DNA from: a virus
Strand: one strand, 5' to 3'
DNA: 21,536 nucleotides
Virus record (IMG/VR): IMGVR_UViG_3300008219_000129
Coordinates: 1-21,536 of that record
Part shown: positions 1-7,893 of the stretch, piece by piece
Numbering within the stretch: position 1 is the stretch's first letter
How the letters are laid out: every line of letters begins with the position of its first letter
Made by a program: the position numbers and the translations under genes
The notes under the pieces: generated by a model
What the model saw: the letters and a program-made list of their open reading frames with translations, nothing else
The model's database searches: none
What the model was told of the DNA's origin: nothing

Positions 1-1
1 G

Positions 2-328
2 ATATCCTTTCTTGACAAAGAAAAATTATATGACGTGAAATATTCAGATTCCTATGTTAGACTAAAAACTATGAATTTGATGAAAGAATATGGAATTCGT
101 GGCAATAGTCACGGCAAAAACAAACGACATGCTATTAAAATTGAACATGCAAAAAGAGAAGTTAGAAATTTAGAAAGTAATACATATGAACCAGTTGAGA
201 ACATTAAGTTCTTTCCTTCTACAGATGAAGGGTTCAATATGAAAAATTTTACTTTTGATACCTACCTATCAAGAGTAAGTAATTATTTTTTAGGAGATAT
301 TCAAAATGTCTCGAATTCGAAGCGGTAG
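2..328 (+). CDS. C-terminal part of an unknown protein, cut by the window start
   Basis: The reading frame is open from base 2 to a TAG at 326-328 and no start is needed inside the window, so this is the last 108 residues of a gene that begins upstream. A GTG at 35 is in frame but has no good ribosome-binding site, so I do not treat it as the start. The visible part is basic and polar, with a Lys/Arg/His-rich stretch in the first half and an aromatic segment near the end (FDTYLSRVSNYFLGD). No signal peptide, membrane segment or known motif is visible and I do not recognise the family. The next gene starts at 345, 16 bases after the stop, so the two are probably co-transcribed. Confidence 0.6.
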   Translation: MSFLDKEKLYDVKYSDSYVRLKTMNLMKEYGIRGNSHGKNKRHAIKIEHAKREVRNLESNTYEPVENIKFFPSTDEGFNMKNFTFDTYLSRVSNYFLGDIQNVSNSKR

Positions 329-344
329 GAGAGGAGAAAAAAAT

Positions 345-872
345 ATGAGTGGTGTAGGAGGAATTGGGGGAGTTGGTGGCGCTGGTGCGGCCCATGCCCC
401 CGGCGCAGGTGCCGGTGCGGCCGGAGCATCAAACACGCAAGTGGTCACCCCATCAAAAGGTGCTGGCGGGGTATCAGATGATGGCGGCAAAAATAGTTTA
501 GCCATTGGAGATCAAAATTTAATTGGTAACACACAGAATCAAACTGTTAATAATACCAATAATTATTATGGTGGTATGAATACTCAAGATTTTTGTTCGC
601 TTCATAACTCGTCGGTCAATGAAAGCCAGGGAGCATTTCAGAGTATTGGTGAAATGAGTACTGAAGATATGCAAAAAATGCTACTGATTATTATGATTAT
701 GAAAATGCTTGAAGCGTTTATGGAGAACTCAGGTGGCGGTGGCCAATCTGGTGTACAGAGCGCTGCAGGTGCTGGTGTTGGTGCTAGCGCAGGAGCTAGT
801 GCTGGTGGTGCTGGTGGTGGTGCTGGGGAAGCCTCTAGTGGTGGCCAAGGTGGGTATTCAGGGGTGATGTGA
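345..872 (+). CDS. Gly/Ala-rich protein with a central hydrophobic helix, unknown function
   Basis: This gene encodes 175 residues from the ATG at 345. I chose that start over the in-frame ATG at 306 because AGGAGAGGAG at 328-337 is well placed for 345, while 306 lies inside the preceding gene with no ribosome-binding site. The protein has three parts: a Gly/Ala-rich head, a middle with an Asn-rich stretch (NQTVNNTNNYYGG) followed by a Met/Ile/Leu-rich helix (MQKMLLIIMIMKMLEAFM), and a second Gly/Ala/Ser-rich tail. Charged residues are few outside the middle. The codons in the Gly/Ala parts are more G+C-rich than their surroundings because of composition. The layout suits a self-associating or structural protein, but that is inference; I do not recognise a family. 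The stop overlaps the next start as GTGA. Confidence 0.8.
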   Translation: MSGVGGIGGVGGAGAAHAPGAGAGAAGASNTQVVTPSKGAGGVSDDGGKNSLAIGDQNLIGNTQNQTVNNTNNYYGGMNTQDFCSLHNSSVNESQGAFQSIGEMSTEDMQKMLLIIMIMKMLEAFMENSGGGGQSGVQSAAGAGVGASAGASAGGAGGGAGEASSGGQGGYSGVM

Positions 873-1762
873 AATCTTTTCACTTGGCCGGAATAATTCC
901 TGTTGCTGGCCAAAAATCCGATTTTAATTTACCGTGGCATGATACAATGATGCCCATTGCGCCAGATTATTTTGCAGTAGAAAGATCAGTTGTAGAATGT
1001 GCATATGCGGGTTGCGAGACAATTTGGATTGTTTGTAACGACGATGTACAGCCGCTAATTCGATATAAAATAGGCGATTACGTAAAAGATCCGATTTGGT
1101 TTAATCGTTCGCAATATGGTACTTATCCAAAAAATGAAATAAAAGAAATTCCAATATTTTATGTTCCTATACATCCAAAAGATCGGGGCAGGCGAGACTG
1201 TTTATCTTGGAGTGTCTTATATGGTGCTCTAACTGCTTATCATATAAGTCAGCAAATAAGCAAGTGGCTTAAACCAAAGAGATATTATGTTTCGTTTCCG
1301 TTTGGGATATATCCACCTGAAAATTTAAGAAAACATAGAACACAGATTTCTAGCACTTCAGATTTTTATCTTTCTTTTCAAGATAAAACTGTTAAAGATG
1401 GAGAATATCTTGGATTTACTTTTAATGAAGAGAACTATAAAGCTTTTAAAAGAGCAATTAGAGAGGGCACTGGAGCGCATATTGCGGGACAGAGATTCGA
1501 GAATGGCCGAGGTCCACAAAGACTACCTATAGAAGAAAGGTGGTCCCAACGTAATTTTACTCTTAAAGATGTTTTTGGATTAGCAAATATTAACGAATCG
1601 AATATATATGAAGTTGATTGGTATTATAATGTTGACAGTTGGGAAAAATATTGTTATTATTTAGGTTCAGAGCAAAGTACACTTGTTAAACGCCCTGCTA
1701 GTACCATGTTAGCCTACAGAGAATTTAATGAAATTGGTGTTGACAATGGGGAAGATGTTTGA
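869..1762 (+). CDS. Nucleotidyltransferase-like protein (divergent)
   Basis: This gene encodes 297 residues from a GTG that overlaps the preceding TGA by four bases. The N-terminus (residues about 6-60: AGIIPVAGQ, LPWHDTMMPIAP, AVERSVVECAYAGCETIWIV) follows the outline of a sugar-phosphate nucleotidyltransferase Rossmann-like domain: a first strand and loop, a 'P-x-x-P-I' segment, a helix, then 'AG-x-x-x-I-x-I-V'. The usual G-x-G-T-R-x-x-P loop and the Lys of the PK motif are not present in standard form, so the fold is a moderate call and activity is uncertain. The C-terminal half has several Trp/Tyr-rich segments (IYEVDWYYNVDSWEKYCYYLG) that I cannot assign. It sits between a Gly-rich protein and the polymerase block. 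Inference: it may modify or bind a nucleotide or sugar nucleotide, or be a non-catalytic relative. Confidence 0.75.
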   Translation: MKSFHLAGIIPVAGQKSDFNLPWHDTMMPIAPDYFAVERSVVECAYAGCETIWIVCNDDVQPLIRYKIGDYVKDPIWFNRSQYGTYPKNEIKEIPIFYVPIHPKDRGRRDCLSWSVLYGALTAYHISQQISKWLKPKRYYVSFPFGIYPPENLRKHRTQISSTSDFYLSFQDKTVKDGEYLGFTFNEENYKAFKRAIREGTGAHIAGQRFENGRGPQRLPIEERWSQRNFTLKDVFGLANINESNIYEVDWYYNVDSWEKYCYYLGSEQSTLVKRPASTMLAYREFNEIGVDNGEDV

Positions 1763-1788
1763 TACAGTTGCAAAAATAAGGAGGTTAT

Positions 1789-2031
1789 ATGAACGAGGAA
1801 AACACTTACGACAATATACCAACCAGGTATAAGGAATATGTTGGATTTCCAACAAACTATTCTCAGCTATCTTTAGAACAAAAATTCTTTGTAGATTCTA
1901 TTTTTTGTGCTAAACTGGGAATAGAATCAGATACTACGATTTATGAAATTGAATGTATTAAAGATGATTTAGAATCTGCTTTAGAAGTAATAAACAAAAT
2001 AATGCTAGAATTAAGGGGAAAAAGGAAATGA
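1789..2031 (+). CDS. Small acidic protein upstream of the polymerase, unknown
   Basis: This gene encodes 80 residues from an ATG preceded by a strong AAGGAGG at 1778-1784. The C-terminal half is a predicted amphipathic helix (ECIKDDLESALEVINKIMLELRG). Residues 26-29 read QLSL, similar to the first four positions of a bacterial sliding-clamp-binding pentamer (QLSLF), but the fifth residue is Glu rather than Phe. The stop overlaps the polymerase start as ATGA at 2028-2031, so translation of the two is probably coupled. Function is unknown; a role near the replisome is only suggested by position. Confidence 0.75.
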   Translation: MNEENTYDNIPTRYKEYVGFPTNYSQLSLEQKFFVDSIFCAKLGIESDTTIYEIECIKDDLESALEVINKIMLELRGKRK

Positions 2032-5000
2032 AAAAGAGTAATATGCCCTTTGTTGGACTTCATGCACATTCCGTTGCAGGCTCCCCCTTTGACGGTTTGG
2101 GTTATCCACAAGAACACATGGAATTCGCATTTCAAAATGGCTCCAATGCCCTAGCCCTTACAGATCATGGTAATATGAATGGGTTGGCTTATCAAGTTCT
2201 TCATTCAAAGAAAATGCAAGAAGAAGGTAAAGACTTTAAACCTATTTATGGTGTTGAGGCTTATTTTCTTCCTTCTATCGCAGACTGGCGCGAAGAATAC
2301 GAAAATGCTAAAGAAGATAAAAAAAGAAAGAAAGAATTTCAAAAGCAAGGTGGAATGATAATTGAAGATGAAGGTGCTTCAAAAAGAAGTGTCAAGAATA
2401 TTTTAAATCGCAGAAGGCACTTAATTTTGTTGGCCCAGAATCAGATAGGTCTTAGTAATATTTTTTCTATGGTTTCGAAATCTTATTCTGAAAGTAACTT
2501 TTATCGATATCCCAGAATGGATTACGATTTACTTAAGGAGCATAGCGAGGGTGTGATTGCAGCCAGCGCTTGTTTGGGTGGTGTATATGCTGGTAATTTT
2601 TGGGAGAATAAGGATGAAGGCGAAAAGGCTATATTAAATGCAATGCGAGATACCACTCGCAATATGATTAATATCTACGGAGATCGTTGGTATGGCGAAT
2701 TACAGTGGAACAATATTCCTGAACAACATCAGCTTAATAAATATATTATTCAAATGCATAAAGAGTTCGACATCGAACTGATTTCAACTGCCGATAGTCA
2801 TTATCCAAATGAAAATGCTTGGAAAGATCGCGAACTGTATAAGAGACTGGGTTGGCTTGGACGTGGAAAACCAGAATGGCTCAGTATGGAGCTTCCAATT
2901 GAAGTTGAAGAGATCGGATATGAACTTTATCCAAAGAACGGCGATCAAATGTGGGAGTCCTATAAAGCATATTCAGATATAGTTGGCGTATCTTATGACG
3001 ATGACTTGGTTGCGGAGTCAATTATGAGAACACAGGAGATTGCCCACAATCGTATTGAGAAGTTTGCACCAGACACAACTGTACATTTGCCTAATTTTGT
3101 TGTTCCTGCTGGTAAAACTGCGACACAGACTTTGACAGCCCTTTGTTTAGATGGCTTTCGAGCAACAAATATGGCGAACGATAAAGAATATATTGAGCGC
3201 TTGAAAGAGGAGCTTCATGTTATCGATGATCGCGGGTTTAGTAAATACTTTTTAACCATGAAGGCAATTGCAAGAGAAGCTACTGCTTCTCAGTTGGCCG
3301 GCCCAGGGCGCGGATCCGCCGCTGGTTCTTTGGTTTCCTACGTTCTTGGAATTACCCAGATTGATCCAATCAAGTACAATCTCTTGTTTTCAAGATTTCT
3401 TAGGCGAGATGCCAAGGATTATCCAGATATCGACTATGACGTATCAGATCCAATGATTCTTAAAGAAGAACTAGCAGAGAAGTGGGGGAAGACAACAGTT
3501 ATACCCATCTCTAACTTTAATACTTTGCAGCTCAGATCTTTGATTAAAGATATATCAAAATTTTATGATGTGCCGTTTGCAGAGGTAAATAATGTTACAT
3601 CCAAAATGCTTTTAGAAGCAACGCCTTTGGCGAAGAAAGTTCATGGAATCAAGGCTGGTGTTTATATTCCTACTTTTGAAGAGGTTATGCAGTATTCTGA
3701 AACTCTTCGTAGATACTTAGATAAATATCCCGAAATTGAGCAGCGCATCAACGTTCTATATGGACAGGTTCGTTCTACATCTAGGCATGCAGGAGGTGTT
3801 GTTGTTGGAGAAGATCTAGATCAGCATATGCCTCTGATTAACAGCGGCGGCACCATGCAAACTCCATGGAGCGAAGGTCAGAATGTTCGACATCTTGAAC
3901 CCATGGGCTTTATTAAGTTTGATATTTTGGGATTGGCTTCTTTGAGAATGATCGAGACAGCGGTTCGGCATATATTAAAAAGACATCACAATGTTGAGGA
4001 ACCTACGTTTGAAGATGTTAAAAAGTATTACAACGAGAATTTACATCCGGATAAGATTAATTTTAACGATCAAAAGGTTTATAAAAACATTTTTCATGAA
4101 GGAAAGTGGGCAGGAGTATTTCAATTTACAGAAAAGGGCGCTCAATTCTTTTGTAAGAAAGCTAAACCAAAGAGCATTATTGACTTGGCTGCAATTACTA
4201 GTATTTATCGTCCCGGTCCTTTGAGCGCCGGCGTGGATAAAATCTATATTGAGGCAAAAGAAAATCCAAGCTCTATTGAATACGATCACGAAATTGTAAA
4301 AAGAACCACAAAAGAAACTTATGGATTTTTAATTTTTCAAGAGCAGATTGCGCTTTTGGCTCATGAACTAGGAGAAGGAATTACTCTAGACGATGGAAAT
4401 CTTCTTAGAAAGCTTTTGGTTAAGAAAGGAACAGGCAAGGGAAATGAAAAGAAAATCGAAATCGAATCAAAATTCATCAAAGGTTGTATATCTAAAGGAT
4501 TATCTAGAGACACGGCGCGAAAACTGTGGCAAAAGTTTGAATACTTTTCAGGATACGGCTTCAATAAATCGCATGCGGTTAGCTATAGTATTCTTAGTTA
4601 TCAGTGCGCTTGGCTTCTCAATTATTATCCTTCTGAATGGCTGGCCGCCTTTTTAGATAAAGAACCTGAGAGTAGAAAAGAAAAAGCCATTGGCATTGTC
4701 AAAAGCTTTGGTTATAATATAGAGCCTCTAAATATCAACAAATCAGGAAGAGTCTGGGATATATCGGAAGACGAGACTACTCTAATTCAACCACTAACCT
4801 CTATTAAAGGTTTGGGTGATGCAGCCATGCATCAAATTATTACAAATAGGCCATTCAATACAATTGAAAAGTTTTTATTTAATGAAGATATGATTTATAG
4901 TAAATTAAATAAAAAAGCTCTTGATGTTTTAGTTCGAAGCGGCGCTCTGAAGGAATTGATGGACGATAGATTTACTGGAGGCAAACATTTCTGGTCCGCT

Positions 5001-5450
5001 GTTGCTGTTGATAGACCAAGAAAAGAAAAGAATCTGCTTGAAAATATTGAGAAATATGCACAAGAGGGAGAATTTTCTAATGAAGAAAAAATTGAATATC
5101 TTTCCGAACTAACAGGCATATTTCCACTACATTTGGTATTGACTGATGAAGTAAAGAGCAGCTTGGAACAAAAGGTTATTCCTCCTATTTCAGAATATGA
5201 TCCAGATTTACAGTTAGTTTGGTTTATTCCAAGAAAGGTTATGATTAAAAAGACAAAAAATGGAAAAGATTATTATCTGATTGAAGTTGTTGATTCGAAT
5301 AGTGTTCTGACGACAATTAAGTGTTGGGGTATTAAACCTGCAAAGGATAGGGTACATATTAATCGACCTTATTTGGCAAAGCTTCAATATGATGAACAGT
5401 GGGGCTTTAGCACTCGTTCTATTCGACATACTTTTAGGCTATTGGGGTGA
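2028..5450 (+). CDS. dnaE: DNA polymerase III alpha subunit (DnaE type, C-family)
   Basis: This is the replicative DNA polymerase, 1140 residues, close to the usual DnaE length. The N-terminal PHP domain (about 1-270) keeps all nine likely metal ligands by motif: H12, H14 and D22 (LHAHSVAGSPFDG), H47 (TDHGN), E77, H131 (RRRHLILLA), C182, D256 and H258 (TADSHY). The palm follows with PGRGSAAGS near 426-434 and the catalytic Asp pair D467 and D469 in PDIDYD; the third catalytic Asp is D632 in KFDILGL. IYRPGPL and a GYGFNKSHA fingers motif near 842-850 are present. A helix-hairpin-helix-like segment (IKGLGDAAMHQI) and a C-terminal OB-like region (about 1062-1140) complete the protein. It is coupled to both neighbours by ATGA and GTGA overlaps. 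No separate proofreading subunit or clamp is in the window. Confidence 0.97.
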   Translation: MKKSNMPFVGLHAHSVAGSPFDGLGYPQEHMEFAFQNGSNALALTDHGNMNGLAYQVLHSKKMQEEGKDFKPIYGVEAYFLPSIADWREEYENAKEDKKRKKEFQKQGGMIIEDEGASKRSVKNILNRRRHLILLAQNQIGLSNIFSMVSKSYSESNFYRYPRMDYDLLKEHSEGVIAASACLGGVYAGNFWENKDEGEKAILNAMRDTTRNMINIYGDRWYGELQWNNIPEQHQLNKYIIQMHKEFDIELISTADSHYPNENAWKDRELYKRLGWLGRGKPEWLSMELPIEVEEIGYELYPKNGDQMWESYKAYSDIVGVSYDDDLVAESIMRTQEIAHNRIEKFAPDTTVHLPNFVVPAGKTATQTLTALCLDGFRATNMANDKEYIERLKEELHVIDDRGFSKYFLTMKAIAREATASQLAGPGRGSAAGSLVSYVLGITQIDPIKYNLLFSRFLRRDAKDYPDIDYDVSDPMILKEELAEKWGKTTVIPISNFNTLQLRSLIKDISKFYDVPFAEVNNVTSKMLLEATPLAKKVHGIKAGVYIPTFEEVMQYSETLRRYLDKYPEIEQRINVLYGQVRSTSRHAGGVVVGEDLDQHMPLINSGGTMQTPWSEGQNVRHLEPMGFIKFDILGLASLRMIETAVRHILKRHHNVEEPTFEDVKKYYNENLHPDKINFNDQKVYKNIFHEGKWAGVFQFTEKGAQFFCKKAKPKSIIDLAAITSIYRPGPLSAGVDKIYIEAKENPSSIEYDHEIVKRTTKETYGFLIFQEQIALLAHELGEGITLDDGNLLRKLLVKKGTGKGNEKKIEIESKFIKGCISKGLSRDTARKLWQKFEYFSGYGFNKSHAVSYSILSYQCAWLLNYYPSEWLAAFLDKEPESRKEKAIGIVKSFGYNIEPLNINKSGRVWDISEDETTLIQPLTSIKGLGDAAMHQIITNRPFNTIEKFLFNEDMIYSKLNKKALDVLVRSGALKELMDDRFTGGKHFWSAVAVDRPRKEKNLLENIEKYAQEGEFSNEEKIEYLSELTGIFPLHLVLTDEVKSSLEQKVIPPISEYDPDLQLVWFIPRKVMIKKTKNGKDYYLIEVVDSNSVLTTIKCWGIKPAKDRVHINRPYLAKLQYDEQWGFSTRSIRHTFRLLG

Positions 5451-5905
5451 TAATGAATCTTAAATTTTATAGAATTAGAAAAGTAGCAAAACTACCTGTT
5501 AGAGCACACAAGGCCGATGTTGGTATGGATATTTTTTATTGTCCGACACACCATAAGGAATCTGCGTTTTCCATACCAAGAAATAGTAGTAGAGTTATCC
5601 CAACTGGATTGAAGGTCGAGGTACCTGAAGGTTATATGTTGGAAATAAAAAATAAATCGGGAATAGCCTCGATGAGACAACTATTGGTGGGGGCGTGTGT
5701 AATTGATCCAGGCTATGATGGAGAAATATATATTAATTTACACAACCTTGGTCACGATACACAAATCATTGAACCAGGGGAAAAAATAGCTCAGGCAGTT
5801 TTGGTGCCCGTTATACATTGTGGAATTCAAGAGGTTTTTGAAGATACTTTAAATAAAGGTGGTCAACGAGGCGATGGAGGCTTCGGCTCAACAGGTAGGT
5901 GGTAA
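5447..5905 (+). CDS. dut: dUTP diphosphatase (dUTPase), trimeric type
   Basis: This enzyme hydrolyses dUTP to dUMP and diphosphate, keeping uracil out of phage DNA and feeding dTMP synthesis. All five trimeric dUTPase motifs are visible: I ADVGMDI (23-29), II NKSGIA (69-74), III GACVIDPGYDGEI (82-94) with the catalytic Asp 87, IV PGEKIAQ (110-116), and V GGQRGDGGFGSTG (138-150), the C-terminal arm that closes over the substrate. Motif II has Lys where Arg is common (RSG), a mild change. Length (152 residues) is normal. The GTG at 5447 overlaps the polymerase stop; an ATG at 5453 is an equally possible start two residues later. The stop shares one base with the next ATG. It lies in the nucleotide block after dnaE. 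Confidence 0.96.
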   Translation: MIMNLKFYRIRKVAKLPVRAHKADVGMDIFYCPTHHKESAFSIPRNSSRVIPTGLKVEVPEGYMLEIKNKSGIASMRQLLVGACVIDPGYDGEIYINLHNLGHDTQIIEPGEKIAQAVLVPVIHCGIQEVFEDTLNKGGQRGDGGFGSTGRW

Positions 5906-6225
5906 TGGGAAAAGGTAAACGAAATAAAAAGAAGGCCGATTTGCAAAAAACAATGAATATGTTTAGCAAAATACCTAATAATTGCTTAAATTGTGGTGAA
6001 ACTTTTGATAAAACTAATAAAGAGATGGTTCAAAAGTGGAGAGTTATTGTTAATAATGAACCAGCTTCCGTTAAACTTTATTGTCCAGATTGTTGGGAAC
6101 AAGCCCAGGCTACACTAGAATATGTTAATAAACAACAAAAAGTTGAAGAAAAGACTGAACAAGATAAGCCTCAAGATGATTATGCCACATGGGCTTACAA
6201 TTTAAACAAAACGAGGGAAAAATGA
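5905..6225 (+). CDS. Small CxxC/CxxC zinc-ribbon-like protein
   Basis: This gene encodes 106 residues from the ATG at 5905, which shares one base with the dUTPase TAA (TAATG); AGGTAGGTGG just upstream can serve as ribosome-binding site. The N-terminus is strongly basic (MGKGKRNKKKADLQK). Two Cys pairs, C27-x2-C30 (NNCLNCGETF) and C60-x2-C63 (LYCPDCW), are spaced as in a zinc ribbon. The C-terminal third is acidic and probably disordered. A zinc-binding nucleic-acid or protein-interaction role is likely from the pattern, but the family is not named here. It is coupled to the next gene by ATGA. Confidence 0.8.
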   Translation: MGKGKRNKKKADLQKTMNMFSKIPNNCLNCGETFDKTNKEMVQKWRVIVNNEPASVKLYCPDCWEQAQATLEYVNKQQKVEEKTEQDKPQDDYATWAYNLNKTREK

Positions 6226-7244
6226 GAAAAGCTTTAAGTTTTGATGATGTTCTTTTAGAACCTCAATATTCTGATATTTTTAGTAGAAAGGATGTTGACT
6301 TAAGCGTTGATTTAGGAAGAGGTGTCGAACTAGAGCTTCCTATTATTTCTAGTCCGATGGACACCATAAGTGGTAAAGACATGGCAATTGCCATGATGTC
6401 TGCTGGGGGAATGGCTATTATACATCGATATAACACAATTGAAGAGCAAGTAGGAATTATCACAAAGGTTGTTGAAGAACGATTTCCTGCTAATATTGGT
6501 GCAGCAATCGGTATTACTGGAAATTATTTAGAAAGAGCAGATTTGCTTTATACAGCAGGAATAAAAATGCTTTGTATTGATGTTGCACACGGAGATCATA
6601 CTCTCATGAGAGAAGCTTTGCAAACTCTTAAAAATAAATTTAATGATTCCGTACACATAATGGCTGGCAACGTTGCAACTTTAGAAGGATTTAATCGACT
6701 GGCTGATTGGGGTGCCGATAGTATTAGGGTTGGAATTGGGGGTGGTTCTATTTGTTCGACAAGAATCAAAACTGGGCATGGTATACCAACTTTTCAATCA
6801 ATATTAGATTGCGCCAAATCTGATAGAGAAGCCAAACTTATTGCTGACGGTGGGATCAAAAATAGTGGAGACATAATAAAATCTATAGCGGCCGGCGCTG
6901 ATGCAATTATAACTGGTTCTCTTTTAGCGGGTACCGACGAAACACCTGGGCCAATTGTACACGACGAAAAAGGAAATCAATATAAGTCATATAGAGGTAT
7001 GGCATCAAGATCAGCCCAAGTAGATTGGCGTGGCAAATCTTCTTCGCCAGAAGGAGTATCAACACAGGTGATATACAAAGGCTCGGTAATTGATATTTTG
7101 TCTGACTTGGAAGGTGGTATACGTAGTGGCCTTTCTTATTCTGGTTCTATTGATTTGGATATTTTGAGGGCAAAGGCTAAATTTTTAACTCAAACAAATG
7201 CTGGCCAAAAAGAAAGTTGGACTCACATTTTGGAGCGCAATTAA
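6222..7244 (+). CDS. IMP dehydrogenase / GMP reductase family enzyme, no CBS domains
   Basis: This is a (beta/alpha)8 enzyme of the GuaB/GuaC family, 340 residues from the ATG at 6222, which overlaps the previous stop as ATGA and begins with the family signature [14 protein letters not shown]. The catalytic loop reads [13 protein letters not shown], with the thioimidate Cys 178 and Thr 180. A nucleotide-binding IADGGI follows near 207, then SYRGMAS near 257, PEGV near 276 and [11 protein letters not shown] near 298. The CBS pair that IMP dehydrogenases usually carry is missing. The flap between RGMAS and PEGV is short and lacks the Arg-Tyr (RYFQ) pair of IMP dehydrogenases, which is closer to GMP reductase. 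It therefore either oxidises IMP to XMP or reduces GMP to IMP; I lean slightly to GMP reductase-like. It would adjust purine pools during infection. Confidence 0.93.
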   Translation: MRKALSFDDVLLEPQYSDIFSRKDVDLSVDLGRGVELELPIISSPMDTISGKDMAIAMMSAGGMAIIHRYNTIEEQVGIITKVVEERFPANIGAAIGITGNYLERADLLYTAGIKMLCIDVAHGDHTLMREALQTLKNKFNDSVHIMAGNVATLEGFNRLADWGADSIRVGIGGGSICSTRIKTGHGIPTFQSILDCAKSDREAKLIADGGIKNSGDIIKSIAAGADAIITGSLLAGTDETPGPIVHDEKGNQYKSYRGMASRSAQVDWRGKSSSPEGVSTQVIYKGSVIDILSDLEGGIRSGLSYSGSIDLDILRAKAKFLTQTNAGQKESWTHILERN

Positions 7245-7245
7245 A

Positions 7246-7575
7246 ATGGTCACATATGGCAAGAGTGAAAAGAAAATTGTATTTTATGATACAGAAAAGA
7301 AACATGCTGATCTAAAAATACGCTTACATTATGATGGACTAACTCAAACGGACTTTTTTTGTGGTATTATAAATGGGTATATTGAGGGCGATGAAAATTT
7401 AATACTGTATATTAACAAGCTAAAAGAATCTTATGGAAAGCATGGCAGGGGAAGAAGGTTAGCCTCAAAAAAACTTCAAGAACTAGGCAAAGAAAATAAA
7501 AATAAATTTGCTTTAAGCGAGAAAGAGGTAGAAAATATATATGACACACTAGAGAAGGAGTATTCGGATATATGA
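7246..7575 (+). CDS. Small hypothetical protein
   Basis: This gene encodes 109 residues from the ATG at 7246, one base after the preceding stop, with GGAG at 7232-7235 as ribosome-binding site; a longer in-frame start at 7198 lies inside the preceding gene and is less likely. The protein begins with a short beta-rich segment (KKIVFYDTEKK), then a helical part (FFCGIINGYIEGDENLILYINKL), a basic stretch (YGKHGRGRRLASKKLQEL) and a charged C-terminal helix (SEKEVENIYDTLEKEYSDI). I do not recognise the family. It overlaps the next gene, a helix-turn-helix protein, as ATGA, so the two are probably made together and may act together. Confidence 0.8.
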   Translation: MVTYGKSEKKIVFYDTEKKHADLKIRLHYDGLTQTDFFCGIINGYIEGDENLILYINKLKESYGKHGRGRRLASKKLQELGKENKNKFALSEKEVENIYDTLEKEYSDI

Positions 7576-7811
7576 GAAAGTGTATGATAGAGTGTATAAA
7601 TAATGATAGTCCGTGTAAACAAAAAGAATGTAGACAGTGGCTTGATTATGAAGAAGATTTAAATTGTACTTTAATAACGGTTGAAAAACATGGAATGCTA
7701 ACATTGCGAGAAGTCGCAGATAGAATGCAAGTTAGTTTTGTAAGAATTAAGCAAATACAAGATCGGGCAATTGAAAAATTAGCCAAAGCAATAAAGAAAA
7801 CAAGAACTTAA
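7572..7811 (+). CDS. Sigma-70 region 4-like helix-turn-helix protein
   Basis: This gene encodes 79 residues from an ATG overlapping the previous stop as ATGA. Residues about 32-73 match sigma-70 region 4.2: LTLREVADRMQVSFVRIKQI gives helix-turn-helix and the 'R-I-K-Q-I-x-x-x-A-I-x-K-L' recognition and following helix. Regions 1, 2 and 3 of a sigma factor are absent, so it cannot direct open-complex formation alone. The N-terminal part has four Cys at 4, 8, 15 and 20 and one at 32, possibly a metal site. Inference: it binds promoter DNA or host RNA polymerase and redirects transcription. It ends the cluster; an 82-base gap follows before the next gene. Confidence 0.85.
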   Translation: MRKCMIECINNDSPCKQKECRQWLDYEEDLNCTLITVEKHGMLTLREVADRMQVSFVRIKQIQDRAIEKLAKAIKKTRT

Positions 7812-7893
7812 TTAAAATGGAACTTTTGATTTCATAATACTATTTACTTTAGCAATTTGTAATGACTTGGTATCATTTTACAGGAGATAAAAA

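Noticed and set aside
13-41. TTGACA at 13-18 as a promoter -35
   Set aside because: It lies inside an open coding frame, and the sequence 17 bases downstream (36-41, TGAAAT) is not a -10 box.
1746-1832. 28-codon frame starting MGKMFDTV across the 1763-1788 gap
   Set aside because: It overlaps the end of one gene and the start of the next, and the strong AAGGAGG clearly serves the ATG at 1789.
7843-7876. Promoter in the 7812-7893 gap (TTTACT, or extended -10 TGGTATCAT at 7868-7876)
   Set aside because: TTTACT is 22 bases from TATCAT, too far. With the extended -10 alone, the start point would fall inside the ribosome-binding site at 7881-7887, and the -35 at 17 bases (TTTAGC) matches only half of the consensus.
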